A stretch of 64,000 bases of DNA, taken from NCBI GenBank assembly GCA_900318445.1, contig ONKO01000009.1, positions 1 to 64,000 on the forward strand, written 5' to 3'. Below are positions 50,872 through 60,700 of this stretch, one piece after another (the stretch's first letter is position 1; each line of letters opens with the position of its first letter). Position numbers and translations under genes: made by a program. The notes under the pieces are model-generated. The model saw nothing but the letters and a program-made list of their open reading frames with translations, ran no database searches and was not told the origin of the DNA. The stretch comes from an uncultured Bacteroidales bacterium. GTDB taxonomy: Bacteria > Bacteroidota > Bacteroidia > Bacteroidales > UBA932.

Positions 50872-52560
50872 ATGAGTGACTATATCGTATCTGCCAGGAA
50901 GTACAGGCCGGACTCCTTTGAAACGCTCATCGGCCAGGATACCATCGCACGCACGCTGTCCAATTCCATCCGGAGGGGGCAGCTTGCACATGCGTATCTG
51001 TTTTGCGGTCCGCGCGGCGTGGGTAAAACCACTACGGCCCGTATCTTTGCCAAGATGATCAATTGCTCCAATCCGGGTCCCGAGATGGAGCCGTGCGGGG
51101 AGTGCGAGTCCTGCGTATCGTTCCAGGAAGGCCGCAGCTACTGCATCCATGAGTTGGATGCTGCTTCCAACAACAGCGTGGAGGATATCAAGACACTCAT
51201 GGAGCAGGTACAGGTGCCGCCTCAGGTAGGGAAGTACAGCGTGTATATCATCGATGAGGTGCATATGCTCTCGCAGGCCGCCTTCAACGCCTTCCTCAAA
51301 ACCCTGGAAGAACCTCCGGCACACGCCATCTTCATCCTGGCAACCACCGAGAAGCACAAGATTCTTCCCACCATCCTCAGCCGCTGCCAAACCTACGACT
51401 TCAACCGCATCTCCATCCCGGACATGGTGCGGAACCTCCAGGGCATTGCGGCCAAGGAAGGCATTACCATAGACGACAAATCCCTTCACGTCATTGCTTC
51501 CAAGGCCGATGGTGCCATGCGTGACGCCCTCACCATCTTTGACCAGACGGTGGCCTTCTGCGGCAAGGACGTAAAATATGAAGATGTAATCCGGAACCTC
51601 AATGTACTGGACTACGAGTTCTGCTTCTCCCTGGTAGAAAATTTCCTCACGGGAGACTACGCCAGCGCGTTTCTGACCTTCGATAAGATTCTGGCCAAGG
51701 GCTTCAATGCGCTTCACTTTGTGGGTTCCCTCTCCACGCACCTTCGTAATTTGGTGGTAGCCAAAACCGGCGGTCTGGAGCCTCTTCTGGAACTCCCGGA
51801 CTCCCTCAAGGCAGAATACGCCGCCCAGGCAGCCAAGTGCTCCAACCAGTTCCTTTTTGAGGCCCTGAGCATCACGACTTCCTGCGAAACCGGTTACAAG
51901 GCAGCCGTGAATCCCCGCCTGCATATCGAGTTCGCCCTCATGAAGCTAAGCTACATTATGGGCAAACCCTCCGATAAGCCTGTAGCGGCCCCTGTAGCCG
52001 CTCCTGCTCCTGCAGCCGCCCCTGCCCCTGTAGTCACTCCCGCTCCGGCTCCTGTCGCTGCCCCGGCCCCCGCCGCCCCCGCGCGGCGCCGCGCCGCCAA
52101 GACCGGGTCGGCCCTCTCCATGAGCGCCATCATTGAGGAAAAGCCTAAGGAGGTGGAACAGGTGGCATCGGCAGCTGAGGAATCGGCCCTTCCGGAGGAC
52201 GAAGTCCTTATCCTCAAATGGAAGGAGATGGCGGGCCAGTACGGTTCCAAGCCGCGCCTTGCCAGCATGCTGCAGAGCGGAAAAGTGGAGGTGAGGGAGG
52301 AAAACAACCTCAAGGTAGTGGAGTTCTTCGTGACCAACGAGTCCCAGCGGCAGTGGATTGTGGAAAAGATGCTGCGTGAGCTGGAGAACAAGCTCCGCGA
52401 GCTCACCGCCTGCAGCCGCATCAATGTAGAAGTGTCGGTCACGCCCATGGAAGATGTGGAGAAGGTGCCCTACATGCCAGAGGAAAAGGCCAAGGATTTA
52501 ATGGATAAAGAACCCGCGGTGCGAGAACTGGTCGCTGCCATGGGACTCGATACAAAATAA
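50872..52560 (+). CDS. dnaX: DNA polymerase III subunit gamma/tau
   Basis: A 562-residue clamp-loader ATPase. It has Walker [14 protein letters not shown] (about 45-57), a zinc module with four cysteines ([18 protein letters not shown]), Walker B IIDEVHML and the SRC sensor motif. A proline/alanine-rich linker (about 368-405) separates the ATPase core from a C-terminal tail that would bind polymerase. No slippery A-run that would give a short gamma form is evident, so a single product is likely. The start ATG 50872 follows the promoter box directly. lptB follows after 4 bp. Confidence 0.95.
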   Translation: MSDYIVSARKYRPDSFETLIGQDTIARTLSNSIRRGQLAHAYLFCGPRGVGKTTTARIFAKMINCSNPGPEMEPCGECESCVSFQEGRSYCIHELDAASNNSVEDIKTLMEQVQVPPQVGKYSVYIIDEVHMLSQAAFNAFLKTLEEPPAHAIFILATTEKHKILPTILSRCQTYDFNRISIPDMVRNLQGIAAKEGITIDDKSLHVIASKADGAMRDALTIFDQTVAFCGKDVKYEDVIRNLNVLDYEFCFSLVENFLTGDYASAFLTFDKILAKGFNALHFVGSLSTHLRNLVVAKTGGLEPLLELPDSLKAEYAAQAAKCSNQFLFEALSITTSCETGYKAAVNPRLHIEFALMKLSYIMGKPSDKPVAAPVAAPAPAAAPAPVVTPAPAPVAAPAPAAPARRRAAKTGSALSMSAIIEEKPKEVEQVASAAEESALPEDEVLILKWKEMAGQYGSKPRLASMLQSGKVEVREENNLKVVEFFVTNESQRQWIVEKMLRELENKLRELTACSRINVEVSVTPMEDVEKVPYMPEEKAKDLMDKEPAVRELVAAMGLDTK

Positions 52561-52564
52561 GCGT

Positions 52565-53368
52565 ATGAAACTGAGAGCAGAAAAACTGGTGAAAAAATAC
52601 GGCGTCCGCACCGTTGTGAAGGGCGTTTCCATGGAAGTGAAGCAGGGAGAGATTGTGGGATTCCTGGGCCCTAACGGCGCCGGTAAAACCACCAGCTTCT
52701 ATATGATTACCGGTCAGGTCAAACCCAACGGCGGCCAGATTTTTCTGGACTACGACGACGGCAGCACCGTGGAGGTGACTAACCTGCCCATGTATCAGCG
52801 TGCCCAGAAGGGTATCGGCTACTTGCCGCAGGAGGCCTCCGTGTTCCGCAAGATGAGCGTGGAAGACAACATCCTTTCCGTGATGGAAATCTCCGAGAGC
52901 ACAAAGAACATGACCCGGGACCAGCGCCATGCCCGCATGGAGCAGCTCATCGACGAGTTCAACCTTTCCAAGGTGCGCAAATCCCTGGGCATCCAGCTCA
53001 GTGGCGGTGAACGCCGCCGCTGCGAGATTGCCCGCGCCCTGGCGGTAGACCCCAAGTTTATCCTGCTGGATGAGCCCTTCGCCGGTGTGGACCCCATTGC
53101 CGTGGAAGACATTCAGTACATCATTGCCAAACTCAAATACCGCAACATCGGCGTCATCATCACCGACCACAACGTGGGTGAGACCCTGGCCATCACAGAC
53201 CGCGCCTACCTCCTTTACGAAGGCGTCATCCTGCAGGCCGGCACGCCCGAAACCCTGGCTGCCGACGAAGACGTCCGCACCAAATACCTGGGCTCGGGCT
53301 TTGTGCTCAAGCGCTCCAAATCGGTGGAACGGGCCCGTAGAGAAGTGGAGGAAGAACACCGCATTTAA
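52565..53368 (+). CDS. lptB: Lipopolysaccharide export ABC transporter ATPase
   Basis: A 267-residue ABC ATPase that energises LptFG to extract lipopolysaccharide from the inner membrane. It has Walker [11 protein letters not shown] (about 36-45), a Q-loop, signature [15 protein letters not shown], Walker [16 protein letters not shown], and the H-loop histidine in IITDHNV. It is somewhat longer than the E. coli protein; the extra residues form a basic C-terminal tail and a short insertion after Walker A. LptB genes often neighbour rpoN; here a sigma-54 promoter, not rpoN, follows 2 bp after its stop. Confidence 0.93.
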   Translation: MKLRAEKLVKKYGVRTVVKGVSMEVKQGEIVGFLGPNGAGKTTSFYMITGQVKPNGGQIFLDYDDGSTVEVTNLPMYQRAQKGIGYLPQEASVFRKMSVEDNILSVMEISESTKNMTRDQRHARMEQLIDEFNLSKVRKSLGIQLSGGERRRCEIARALAVDPKFILLDEPFAGVDPIAVEDIQYIIAKLKYRNIGVIITDHNVGETLAITDRAYLLYEGVILQAGTPETLAADEDVRTKYLGSGFVLKRSKSVERARREVEEEHRI

Positions 53369-53370
53369 GT

Positions 53371-53386
53371 TTGGCACGGTGCTTGC
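53371..53386 (+). promoter_or_regulatory. Sigma-54 (-24/-12) promoter match
   Basis: TTGGCACGGTGCTTGC followed by T matches the sigma-54 consensus TGGCACG-N4-TTGCW at every defined position. The GG and GC centres are 12 bp apart, as required. The predicted start is near 53398. Confidence 0.72.
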
Positions 53387-53397
53387 TTTAACTAAGC

Positions 53398-53468
53398 CAA
53401 GGTTAGTTTAATTGGTTTAGTAAATAGGTTAGAAGAGAAAACCGGACCTCGTGAGAGATCCGGTTTTT
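53398..53468 (+). ncRNA. Predicted ~70-nt small RNA from the sigma-54 promoter
   Basis: Between the sigma-54-like promoter and the terminator at 53438-53468 no reading frame is possible, so a short RNA is the simplest product. Its 5' part has three GGTT(T)AG units at 53401, 53414 and 53427, a 13-nt period. The RNA and its size are inference. The same terminator also serves rpsU on the other strand. Confidence 0.45.
53438..53468. terminator. Bidirectional terminator between the sigma-54 unit and rpsU
   Basis: AAAACCGGA (53438-53446) pairs with TCCGGTTTT (53459-53467), with T residues after it on the plus strand and an A-rich stretch before it that gives T residues on the minus strand. Confidence 0.88.
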
Positions 53469-53493
53469 CTATTGTAATAAGGTGTTTGAAAGC

Positions 53494-53688
53494 TTACTGC
53501 TCTTCCTGAAGACGAAGCTGCTGAACATAGATAGCCTTCTGGAGCGCCATGCGCTTTTTCACGGAAGGCTTCTCGAAGTTCTTGCGGGCGCGCATCTCGC
53601 GGACAGCGCCGGTCTTCTCGAATTTACGCTTGAATTTCTTCAGGGCTCTTTCGATGTTTTCGCCTTCTTTGATGGGAACGATGATCAT
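53494..53688 (-). CDS. rpsU: 30S ribosomal protein bS21
   Basis: The 64-residue product (MIIVPIKEGENIERALKKFK, ending LRLQEEQ) is bS21, which sits near the anti-Shine-Dalgarno end of 16S rRNA. The frame is open far upstream, but ATG 53688 is preceded by a strong Shine-Dalgarno and gives the family length, so I chose it. In Bacteroidota bS21 helps to hide the anti-Shine-Dalgarno, and rpsU is one of the few genes that keeps a strong site, in line with autoregulation known in Flavobacterium. Confidence 0.95.
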   Translation of the reverse strand: MIIVPIKEGENIERALKKFKRKFEKTGAVREMRARKNFEKPSVKKRMALQKAIYVQQLRLQEEQ

Positions 53689-53695
53689 GCTTTTA

Positions 53696-53704
53696 CACCT
53701 CCTT
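53696..53704 (-). promoter_or_regulatory. rpsU: Strong Shine-Dalgarno of rpsU
   Basis: On the minus strand AAGGAGGTG ends 7 nt before the ATG. All nine bases can pair with the 16S 3' end. Most other genes here have no such site. Confidence 0.88.
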
Positions 53705-53732
53705 TTTTTTCTTGTCTTTTTTAAATGGGCTG

Positions 53733-53740
53733 CAAAGTTA
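53733..53740 (-). promoter_or_regulatory. Promoter -7 box of rpsU (TAACTTTG)
   Basis: An exact TAnnTTTG element on the minus strand, 44 nt upstream of the rpsU ATG, so the leader of about 37 nt carries the Shine-Dalgarno. Confidence 0.68.
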
Positions 53741-53819
53741 GAAATAATTTGATAATCTACAAAATAATTTGTTAATTTGCGTAACAGCAATGTTACGACC
53801 CAACTAAAACAATATCCAT

Positions 53820-55931
53820 ATGAAAAAGAAGGCAGCATCCTATCCCTGGAAATTCGCTTCCGTTGGCGGCACCGTCCGCGTTGAAATCCTTAGCGGAGAA
53901 GACATCCGCAACCTTTATCAGCTGGACCGCAAGATGTGGACCGTACTCAGCTGCCCCACCGAGGGCCTGGAGTTTGACGCCAAAGCCCTGCATAGGATTG
54001 ACTTGGACGCCGATGGCCGCATCCGCGTGGACGAAGTCATCAAAACTTCGCAGTGGCTCACCCGTGTCATCCGGGATGCCAACCTTCTTCTGAAAGAGGC
54101 CGACAGCCTCAGGCTCGATGACTTCAATGCCGATGACCCCGACGGCGCACGTCTCCAGGCATCGGCCCGCCAGATCCTGAAAAACCTGGGCCTCGAGAAA
54201 GACGAGATTTCCCTCGCCGATACGGCCGACAACGTGAAGATCTTCGCCGGCACCCGCTTCAACGGTGACGGCATCATCACGCCGGCCAGCGCCTCCGACA
54301 AGGCTACCGCAACGCTCATCGAGACCATCGCCGGCATCGCCAGCGCCGTAGACCGCAGCGGCGTCCCCGGCATTACCGCAGACCATATCGAGGCCTTCTA
54401 CACCGCCTGCGAGGAGTATTCCGAGTGGCAGCACGCCGCCGGCGGAGAAATTTTCTCCTCCTCGGAGGAAGTCTTCCCCTTCGGCGACAAGACCGCCGAT
54501 GCCCTCGCCGCCGTAGACGCCGTGAAGGACAAGGTGGCCGATTACTTTATGCGCTGCAAGCTCATCGGCTTTGACGCCGCCCTCGCCGGCGCCGTGGACG
54601 TGAGCGTGGAGAAGATTGCCGGCATCGAAGGCAGTCTGGCCGCATCGGTCGATGAAATTGCCAGGCAGCCGCTGGCAAAGCCCACCGCAGACGGAAAACT
54701 GGACTTCTCGGCCGTGAACCCCGCCTGGAAGGCCGCCATGCAGGCCGTGACCGCCCTCACGGGTGTGGGAGAAAAGCCTGTCACCGAGGACGCATGGGCT
54801 GCGCTCCTTACCAAACTGGCCCCTTACTGCACCTGGCTCTCGGCCAAGAAAGGCGCAGTCGTGGAGTCTCTGGGCCTTGGCACCGTAGAAGCCATCCTCA
54901 AGGATAACAAGAAAGCGGCCCTTCTCAAGCTCATCGAAAAGGACAAGGCCGAGGAAGCCAATGCCCTTTCCATCGAAGAAGTGGACAAGGTACTGCGTCT
55001 TAACAAGTACTTCTACCGCTTCCTCAATAACTATGTGGTGCTTGCAGACTTCTATGACCCCACCCGCAAGGCCATTTTCCAGGCCGGAACGCTGTTCATC
55101 GACCAGCGCAGCACGGACCTCTGCATCAAGGTGGCCGGTCCTTCTCCGGAGATTTCCTCACTCAGCGGCATGTACATCCTGTACTGCGCCTGCACCAGCG
55201 AGAAACTGGGCAAGAGCTTCAACATTGCCGCCGTGCTCACGGACGGTGACGTGGACGGACTCCGTGAAGGCAAGAACGCTGTCTTCTATGACCGCGACGG
55301 AAACGACTACACCGCCAAGGTGGTGGCCATCGTGGACAACCCCGTCTCCATCCGCCAGGCCTTCTGGGCCCCGTACAAGAAAGTGGCCCGCATGATCAAC
55401 GACAAGATTGACAAGAAAGCGGCAGAGAAGAATGAGAAATCCATGTCGGGCCTCACTGACGTGACCAATCAGGCTACGGACGGAAAGACGCCCGCCATCG
55501 CTTCCACCTTCGATATTGCCAAGTTCGCCGGTATCTTTGCCGCCATCGGCATGGCCATCGGCTATATCGGCGCGTTCCTTACTTCCCTTGCGACGGGCAT
55601 CAGGGAAACTCCTTTCTGGCAGTTGGTGCTCATCCTTATCGGCCTCATGCTCGTTATCTCCGGTCCGTCCATGTTCATCGCCTGGAGAAAGATCCGTAAG
55701 CGTGACCTGGGCCCCATCCTCAATGCCAACGGCTGGGCCATCAATGCCAGCGCCCTGGTGCGTGCCCAGTTTGGCAAGACGCTCACCTCGCTGGCCAAGT
55801 ATCCTTCTCTCACCGCCGTGGATCCCGCCGCCCGTGCCCAGCGCGCCCGCAGCTGGATCTATGGAATCCTGGCTGTCCTGTGCATCATCGCCGGCATTCT
55901 CATCGGAACCGGCATCATTAAGCTCTGGTAA
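53820..55931 (+). CDS. Unknown membrane protein with EF-hand loop
   Basis: A 703-residue protein I do not recognise. No signal peptide is seen. A perfect EF-hand calcium loop lies at 61-72 (DLDADGRIRVDE), and a degenerate one near 147 (FNGDGIITP). The middle is helical and alanine-rich. Near the C-terminus three hydrophobic segments (about 570-590, 600-620 and 682-702) suggest membrane anchoring with the large N-terminal part in the cytoplasm. The gene ends inside the start of the ATPase gene (TAATG). A poor -7-like sequence lies at 53772-53779. Calcium binding is predicted only from the motif. Confidence 0.6.
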   Translation: MKKKAASYPWKFASVGGTVRVEILSGEDIRNLYQLDRKMWTVLSCPTEGLEFDAKALHRIDLDADGRIRVDEVIKTSQWLTRVIRDANLLLKEADSLRLDDFNADDPDGARLQASARQILKNLGLEKDEISLADTADNVKIFAGTRFNGDGIITPASASDKATATLIETIAGIASAVDRSGVPGITADHIEAFYTACEEYSEWQHAAGGEIFSSSEEVFPFGDKTADALAAVDAVKDKVADYFMRCKLIGFDAALAGAVDVSVEKIAGIEGSLAASVDEIARQPLAKPTADGKLDFSAVNPAWKAAMQAVTALTGVGEKPVTEDAWAALLTKLAPYCTWLSAKKGAVVESLGLGTVEAILKDNKKAALLKLIEKDKAEEANALSIEEVDKVLRLNKYFYRFLNNYVVLADFYDPTRKAIFQAGTLFIDQRSTDLCIKVAGPSPEISSLSGMYILYCACTSEKLGKSFNIAAVLTDGDVDGLREGKNAVFYDRDGNDYTAKVVAIVDNPVSIRQAFWAPYKKVARMINDKIDKKAAEKNEKSMSGLTDVTNQATDGKTPAIASTFDIAKFAGIFAAIGMAIGYIGAFLTSLATGIRETPFWQLVLILIGLMLVISGPSMFIAWRKIRKRDLGPILNANGWAINASALVRAQFGKTLTSLAKYPSLTAVDPAARAQRARSWIYGILAVLCIIAGILIGTGIIKLW

Positions 55932-57082
55932 TGGAAACCAATTTCCCGTATGCCCAATATGTGACCGGCCGTAACTTTGTGGGCCGGCGCTCAGACGTGA
56001 CACTTCTCGGGAACCTGCTCACCCAGGGAGAACACGTGGTGCTGAGCGAGCCCCCCAAGACCGGGAAAACCTCGCTCATCCAGCAAACGCTCTATTCCCT
56101 GCGCGTGAAGGGCGTTACCTTCACCGTGGGACAGTTCTCGGCCCTGAACATCCGCACGCCGCAGGATTTCGTGCTGCGGCTGGGCTCTACGCTCCTGCGC
56201 ATGGCCGGAACCACACCTGCCGAGTTCGCAGACCTCAGCCGGCGCTTCCTGGAAGGGACGCACTTTGTCTTCGACCCCGTTGCCTACGAGGCCGAGGGAC
56301 GGGTGCTCTCGCTCACCTGGGACCTGGAGGCGGCCGATGTCGCCGCCATCCTGAGCCTGCCTTTCCGCCTGGCGCAGGAGAGGGGAGACCGCATTATCCT
56401 CATTATTGACGAATTCCAGTGTCTGACCGCCCTCGATGACCCCGACGCCATCCTGCGACCGCTCTCGAATTCCCTCAAGGAGAACCGGGACAACCGCAGG
56501 TTCTCCTACGTCTTTGCGGGATCGGGCGTCAATGCCATGAAGACGATATTCCGCGGCAGCCTGCTGTTCCATCGGCTGGTAGAGCGGGTGAAACTCTCGC
56601 CTGTAGACGAGATCGAGATGGCCGACCACATCTACCGGGGCTTCACCTCGGCCGGAAAGGTGGTGGAGAAGGAGCTGCTGCAGGGAGCCTGCCGCCTGTT
56701 CCGGGGACATCTGTGGTACATCAACCACTTCGCATCCATCTGCGACGGCATGACGCGCGGCTACCTCATGGAGCCGGGTCTTGTGGATGCCCTGGCTTCC
56801 CTTATCTCGGTGCACGAGCCCCGTTTCGTGGACATGATGAGCGGCCTCACCACGCACCAGGTCAACCTCCTGAAGGCCACCGTGGAGGGCGTGACGCGCT
56901 TTTCCAGCGCCGAGGTTATCCGGCAGTACGGCCTTAACTCGTCGGCCAACGTAAAGCGCGTGAAGGATGCCCTCATGAAAAAGGAAGTGCTGGAGTTTGA
57001 CGAGGACGACAAGCCCACCATCATTGACCCCCTGTTCGAGTACTGGGTCAAGAAGTATTACTTCGAAATGAAGGAAGCATGA
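55931..57082 (+). CDS. AAA ATPase of the archaeal-ATPase type
   Basis: A 383-residue P-loop ATPase: Walker A in SEPPKTGKTSLIQQ (about 39-52), Walker B in IILIIDEFQCLTAL (about 155-168), sensor-like FAGSGVNAM, and a C-terminal winged-helix region (SSAEVIRQYGLNSSANVKRV) as in the PF01637-type ATPases. These often control or pair with neighbouring genes. It begins 1 bp inside the EF-hand protein gene and overlaps the sirtuin gene by 4 bp, so the three are translationally coupled. No nuclease or toxin domain is attached. Confidence 0.85.
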   Translation: METNFPYAQYVTGRNFVGRRSDVTLLGNLLTQGEHVVLSEPPKTGKTSLIQQTLYSLRVKGVTFTVGQFSALNIRTPQDFVLRLGSTLLRMAGTTPAEFADLSRRFLEGTHFVFDPVAYEAEGRVLSLTWDLEAADVAAILSLPFRLAQERGDRIILIIDEFQCLTALDDPDAILRPLSNSLKENRDNRRFSYVFAGSGVNAMKTIFRGSLLFHRLVERVKLSPVDEIEMADHIYRGFTSAGKVVEKELLQGACRLFRGHLWYINHFASICDGMTRGYLMEPGLVDALASLISVHEPRFVDMMSGLTTHQVNLLKATVEGVTRFSSAEVIRQYGLNSSANVKRVKDALMKKEVLEFDEDDKPTIIDPLFEYWVKKYYFEMKEA

Positions 57083-57783
57083 AAAAGAGAATCGTTGTGT
57101 TGACAGGAGCCGGTGTGTCGGCCGAGAGCGGTTTCGCTACGTTCCGGGACACCGGCGGCCTGTGGGAACAGTATGACGTGAATGACGTCGCCTCCATCGA
57201 GGGCTGGTACCGCAACCGTGCGCTGGTGCTGGATTTCTACAATCAGCGCCGCTCCCAGCTCAAGGACGCCAAACCCAATGCGGCCCATGAGGCCATCGCC
57301 GCCCTGGAGAAGTCCTATGATGTGGACGTGATTACCCAGAACGTGGACAACCTGCACGAGCGTGCCGGCTCCACCCGCGTGCTGCACCTGCATGGGGAGC
57401 TCACCAAGGTGAGGCCGGAGAGCGGCATCTACGACCGCACGGCCTCCGAGGCCGAGGTCATAGACGTGGGCTACGAGTCCGTGTCGCTGGGAGACCTGGC
57501 CCCGAACGGCAGCCAGCTGCGTCCGCACATTGTCTTTTTCGGGGAAGCCGTACCCAATATAGAAAAAGCCATCGACCTGGTTTCCCGGGCCGATGTCCTT
57601 CTCATTGTGGGTTCCTCGCTGCAGGTATATCCTGCGGCCGGGCTGTATCGCTATGCGGGTAACGAGTGCCCTATCTATGTAATCGATCCCAAACCGGTTC
57701 CCATCATGGACCCCCGGGTGACGTTCATCCAGGATGTCGCGTCCAAGGGGATGTCCCGGTTCGTTTCCCTTCTGGAAGCGTAG
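57079..57783 (+). CDS. SIR2 family NAD-dependent deacylase (CobB-like)
   Basis: A 234-residue sirtuin that removes acyl groups from lysines using NAD. Motifs: GAGVSAESGFATFRD (about 9-23), TQNVDNLHERAG, the catalytic His105 in HLHGELTK, PHIVFFGEAVP and GSSLQVYPAAG. The segment after the histidine, where zinc-binding sirtuins have two CxxC pairs, contains no cysteine, so it is a zinc-less form as seen in some Bacteroidota. It is the last gene of the coupled trio. A defence role has no direct support here. Confidence 0.92.
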   Translation: MKKRIVVLTGAGVSAESGFATFRDTGGLWEQYDVNDVASIEGWYRNRALVLDFYNQRRSQLKDAKPNAAHEAIAALEKSYDVDVITQNVDNLHERAGSTRVLHLHGELTKVRPESGIYDRTASEAEVIDVGYESVSLGDLAPNGSQLRPHIVFFGEAVPNIEKAIDLVSRADVLLIVGSSLQVYPAAGLYRYAGNECPIYVIDPKPVPIMDPRVTFIQDVASKGMSRFVSLLEA

Positions 57784-57786
57784 GGG

Positions 57787-60700
57787 CTAGAACCGGCCTC
57801 CGCGGAAGCCGCCCATGCCGCCACGGAAACCGCCGCCCATGGGACCGCCTGCACCGGGACGGAAGCCGCCGCGGTTGTTTCCGCCGCCGAAGCTTCCGAA
57901 GCGCCAGGTGAAGGTGAGCATGATGTATCGGCCCAGGGTGTTGTTACGCGTTTCCTGATAGTAGTTGTCGGTGATATTAACCCTCAGGTTCTTGGACTGG
58001 TCCAGGATGTCGTAGGCATTCAGGGACAGGGTGGCCTGGCGGTGGAACAGCGGAGTGGAAATCTTTGCATTCCATACCAGCTGGGGATCCTGCGGGGTGG
58101 TGTAGCCATTGTACCAGCGGTAGCCGGCGTCGGTGCTCAGTTCAACTCCGCTCTCGCCGATGGTCCACTTGACGGAACCGCGTACCTGGTTGTTCCAGGT
58201 AGCGGCCGTGGCGGCCTGCACGGTGTACCAGGGCTTGCTCACACGGGTGCTTCCGGTTGCCTGCAGCTCCAGGTAGTCTGAACGGTAGGTGAGGGACAGG
58301 CGCTCCATTACGGAGAGGCTGCGGGTGGTGTTGTCCAGGAAGTTCTGGTCCCACAGGGCATTGCTTCCCTCAAAGTAATCCTGGTGGAATTTCTCGTAGT
58401 TGAAACTGTCGGCCGTGAGGTAATCGCTCATGTCCAGGTTGCTCTTGCCCACGAAGCTGCCGCTCTTGGAATAGGAGGCGTTGGTCATGTTGGAGATAGA
58501 GAAGTTGGACTTGGCGATAGGAGCGTTGAGGGAGACGCGCAGGCTGCCATTATAGGTGTTGTGGCCGTTGACGGGGAAACTGTACTGTCGGCCGTTGTTG
58601 TCGTACCAGGCTGCGTTGGTAATAGGATTCTGCGTCATGCCGCCCTGCAGGTTGATGCGCAGGGAGAAGAAGGTCTGGCGGTTGGAGATTTCCCATTCGT
58701 TGCGGAGGTTGTGGCTGAAGTAGGGCGTGAGGTAAGGGTTACCCAGGCTCATGCTCAGCGGGTTGGAGTTGTCCATGACGGGCATCAGCTGGCTGGTGGA
58801 GGGCTGGCTGCTGCGGCCGTTGTAGAACAGGCGCACGTTGGAGTTGTCGTTGAAGTCGTAGAAGACCATGGCGCGGGGCGCGAAGTTCCAACGCTTGTCT
58901 GTGTATGGATCCGGGTATGAATCTGTCTTGTTATAAGTGTCGGTATGGATAGCGGAGATGCCAATCTGTGCGCGGGCTGCCTCGTTCTGGTACATGAAGG
59001 CCAGGCCAATATTCTGGTTGAGGTTGCGGTTGACGATGTTGTTGGTGTAGGTGTCGTCCTTCACTTCGCCCTCGGAGGTGTAGGGAAGAGCGCTGCCCAT
59101 ACCCAGGACAAATGCATCGGGAGCCCAGTTATAGGCACCGCTGTTGTATACGTTCTTATTGGATTCTGAATTGGCGTAATTGACGTTGTAGCTGCCTTCC
59201 AGGTAGAAGTAGCCGCCCAGGGGCTCGGTGTAGACCAGACGGGCGCCTACCGACTGGGATTTGGAGCTCTGGTCTACGCGCTGGTTCACCACGGTGCGTT
59301 TGCTGGCAACGGGATTGCCGTCTGCATCAAACTGCGTGTTGGTGAGCGACTGGTTGTAACCGTCCATCTTGTTGTTGGACACGTTCCAGGTTACGTTCAC
59401 GGAGATGGTGCGGCCGGGGATGAACAGGCGCTGGCGAAGGAGAAGGAAACCGCTGCTGCTCCAGTTGCGGTTGTCACCGGAATTGTTGGTGAAACCGCTG
59501 TTGGTCTTGTTCACGGTGCCGTCGGCCGCCTTGGTATCGGTGTCGAAGAGGCTCTGCTGGATGTAGCTTCCGTTGCCAAAGTTGAACTGGGGCTGGAAGA
59601 GGATGGAGGTGTTCTCGGAGAACTTGTGGTCCAGACGAACGCCAAAGCGGTGGCCGTTGGTGAAGCGGCTGCTGAGACCGTCGGTGTTGCTGATGAGGGT
59701 GCTGCCATCGTCACGGTAGGTTTCCTTGTAAGTATTCTCCGTTACGTCTACGTCGGAACCGGTATACATGTAGTTGGCACCCAGCTGCATCTTATTGTCA
59801 AAGAGGTCCCAGTTGCCGTTGACACCGGCGTTCCAGGAAGTGGTGATGCCGTTGCCGCCGCCGAACCCGCCGCCGAATCCGCCGCCGCGGCCCATCATGC
59901 CGCCTCCTCCCATCATGCCGCCCATCATGTTGCCCACAAAGTCCGTGAAGCCGCGGTTGTTGGTGTTGTTGGCACCGGCGATGATGCTGAGCTGGGAACC
60001 TTCCGTGAAGCGGCCCACCATGAGGTTGCTCTGGAAGCGCCAGTCATTCATGGCCTTTGCGCTGGAGGGAACGTCGTGGCCTCCGCCGGCCTGCAGGTTT
60101 CCGAAGACGCCGTTCATCATGCCGCGCTGGACGCTGAGGTCGATGATGGTCTCGTCGTTACCGTCGTCAATGCCGGTGAACTCGGCCTGCTCGCTCTTTT
60201 TCTTCACCACCTTCACTTTCTCGATGAGCTTGGCGGGGATGTTCTTGGAGGCCAGCTGAGGGTCGTCCATGAAGAAGGTCTTGCCGTCAATCATGATTTT
60301 GTTGATGGTTTCTCCGTTGGCGGTGATGTTGCCGCTCTCGTCCACTTCCACGCCGGGAAGCTTCTTCAGGAGATCTTCCAGCATGTTGTCGTCGGAGATC
60401 TTGAAGGAAGAGGCATTGTACTCCACGGTGTCCTTCTTGATGACGATGGGATTACCCACGGCGCTGACCGATGCGGCATCCAGCACTTCCTGGTCCAGGG
60501 CCATCTTGATGGTGCCGAGGTCGGTATCGGCCTTTACCTCCACCACCTGCTCGCTGGGCTTGTAGCCCAGGATTTCCGCCTTGATGGTGTACTTGCCGGC
60601 ACGTACCTTTTCCAGGACGGCCTTGCCCTTGGCGTCGGTGAGGGTGTACTTGGGCTGCCCTTTTTCCGGGGTGGCCGATACCGTGGCAAAGCCCACGGGC

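Noticed and set aside
57079..57783. Sirtuin as an anti-phage SIR2 defence effector
   Set aside because: It is a compact CobB-type deacylase with no fused defence domain, and its partners are not known defence families. It is kept only as a remote possibility.
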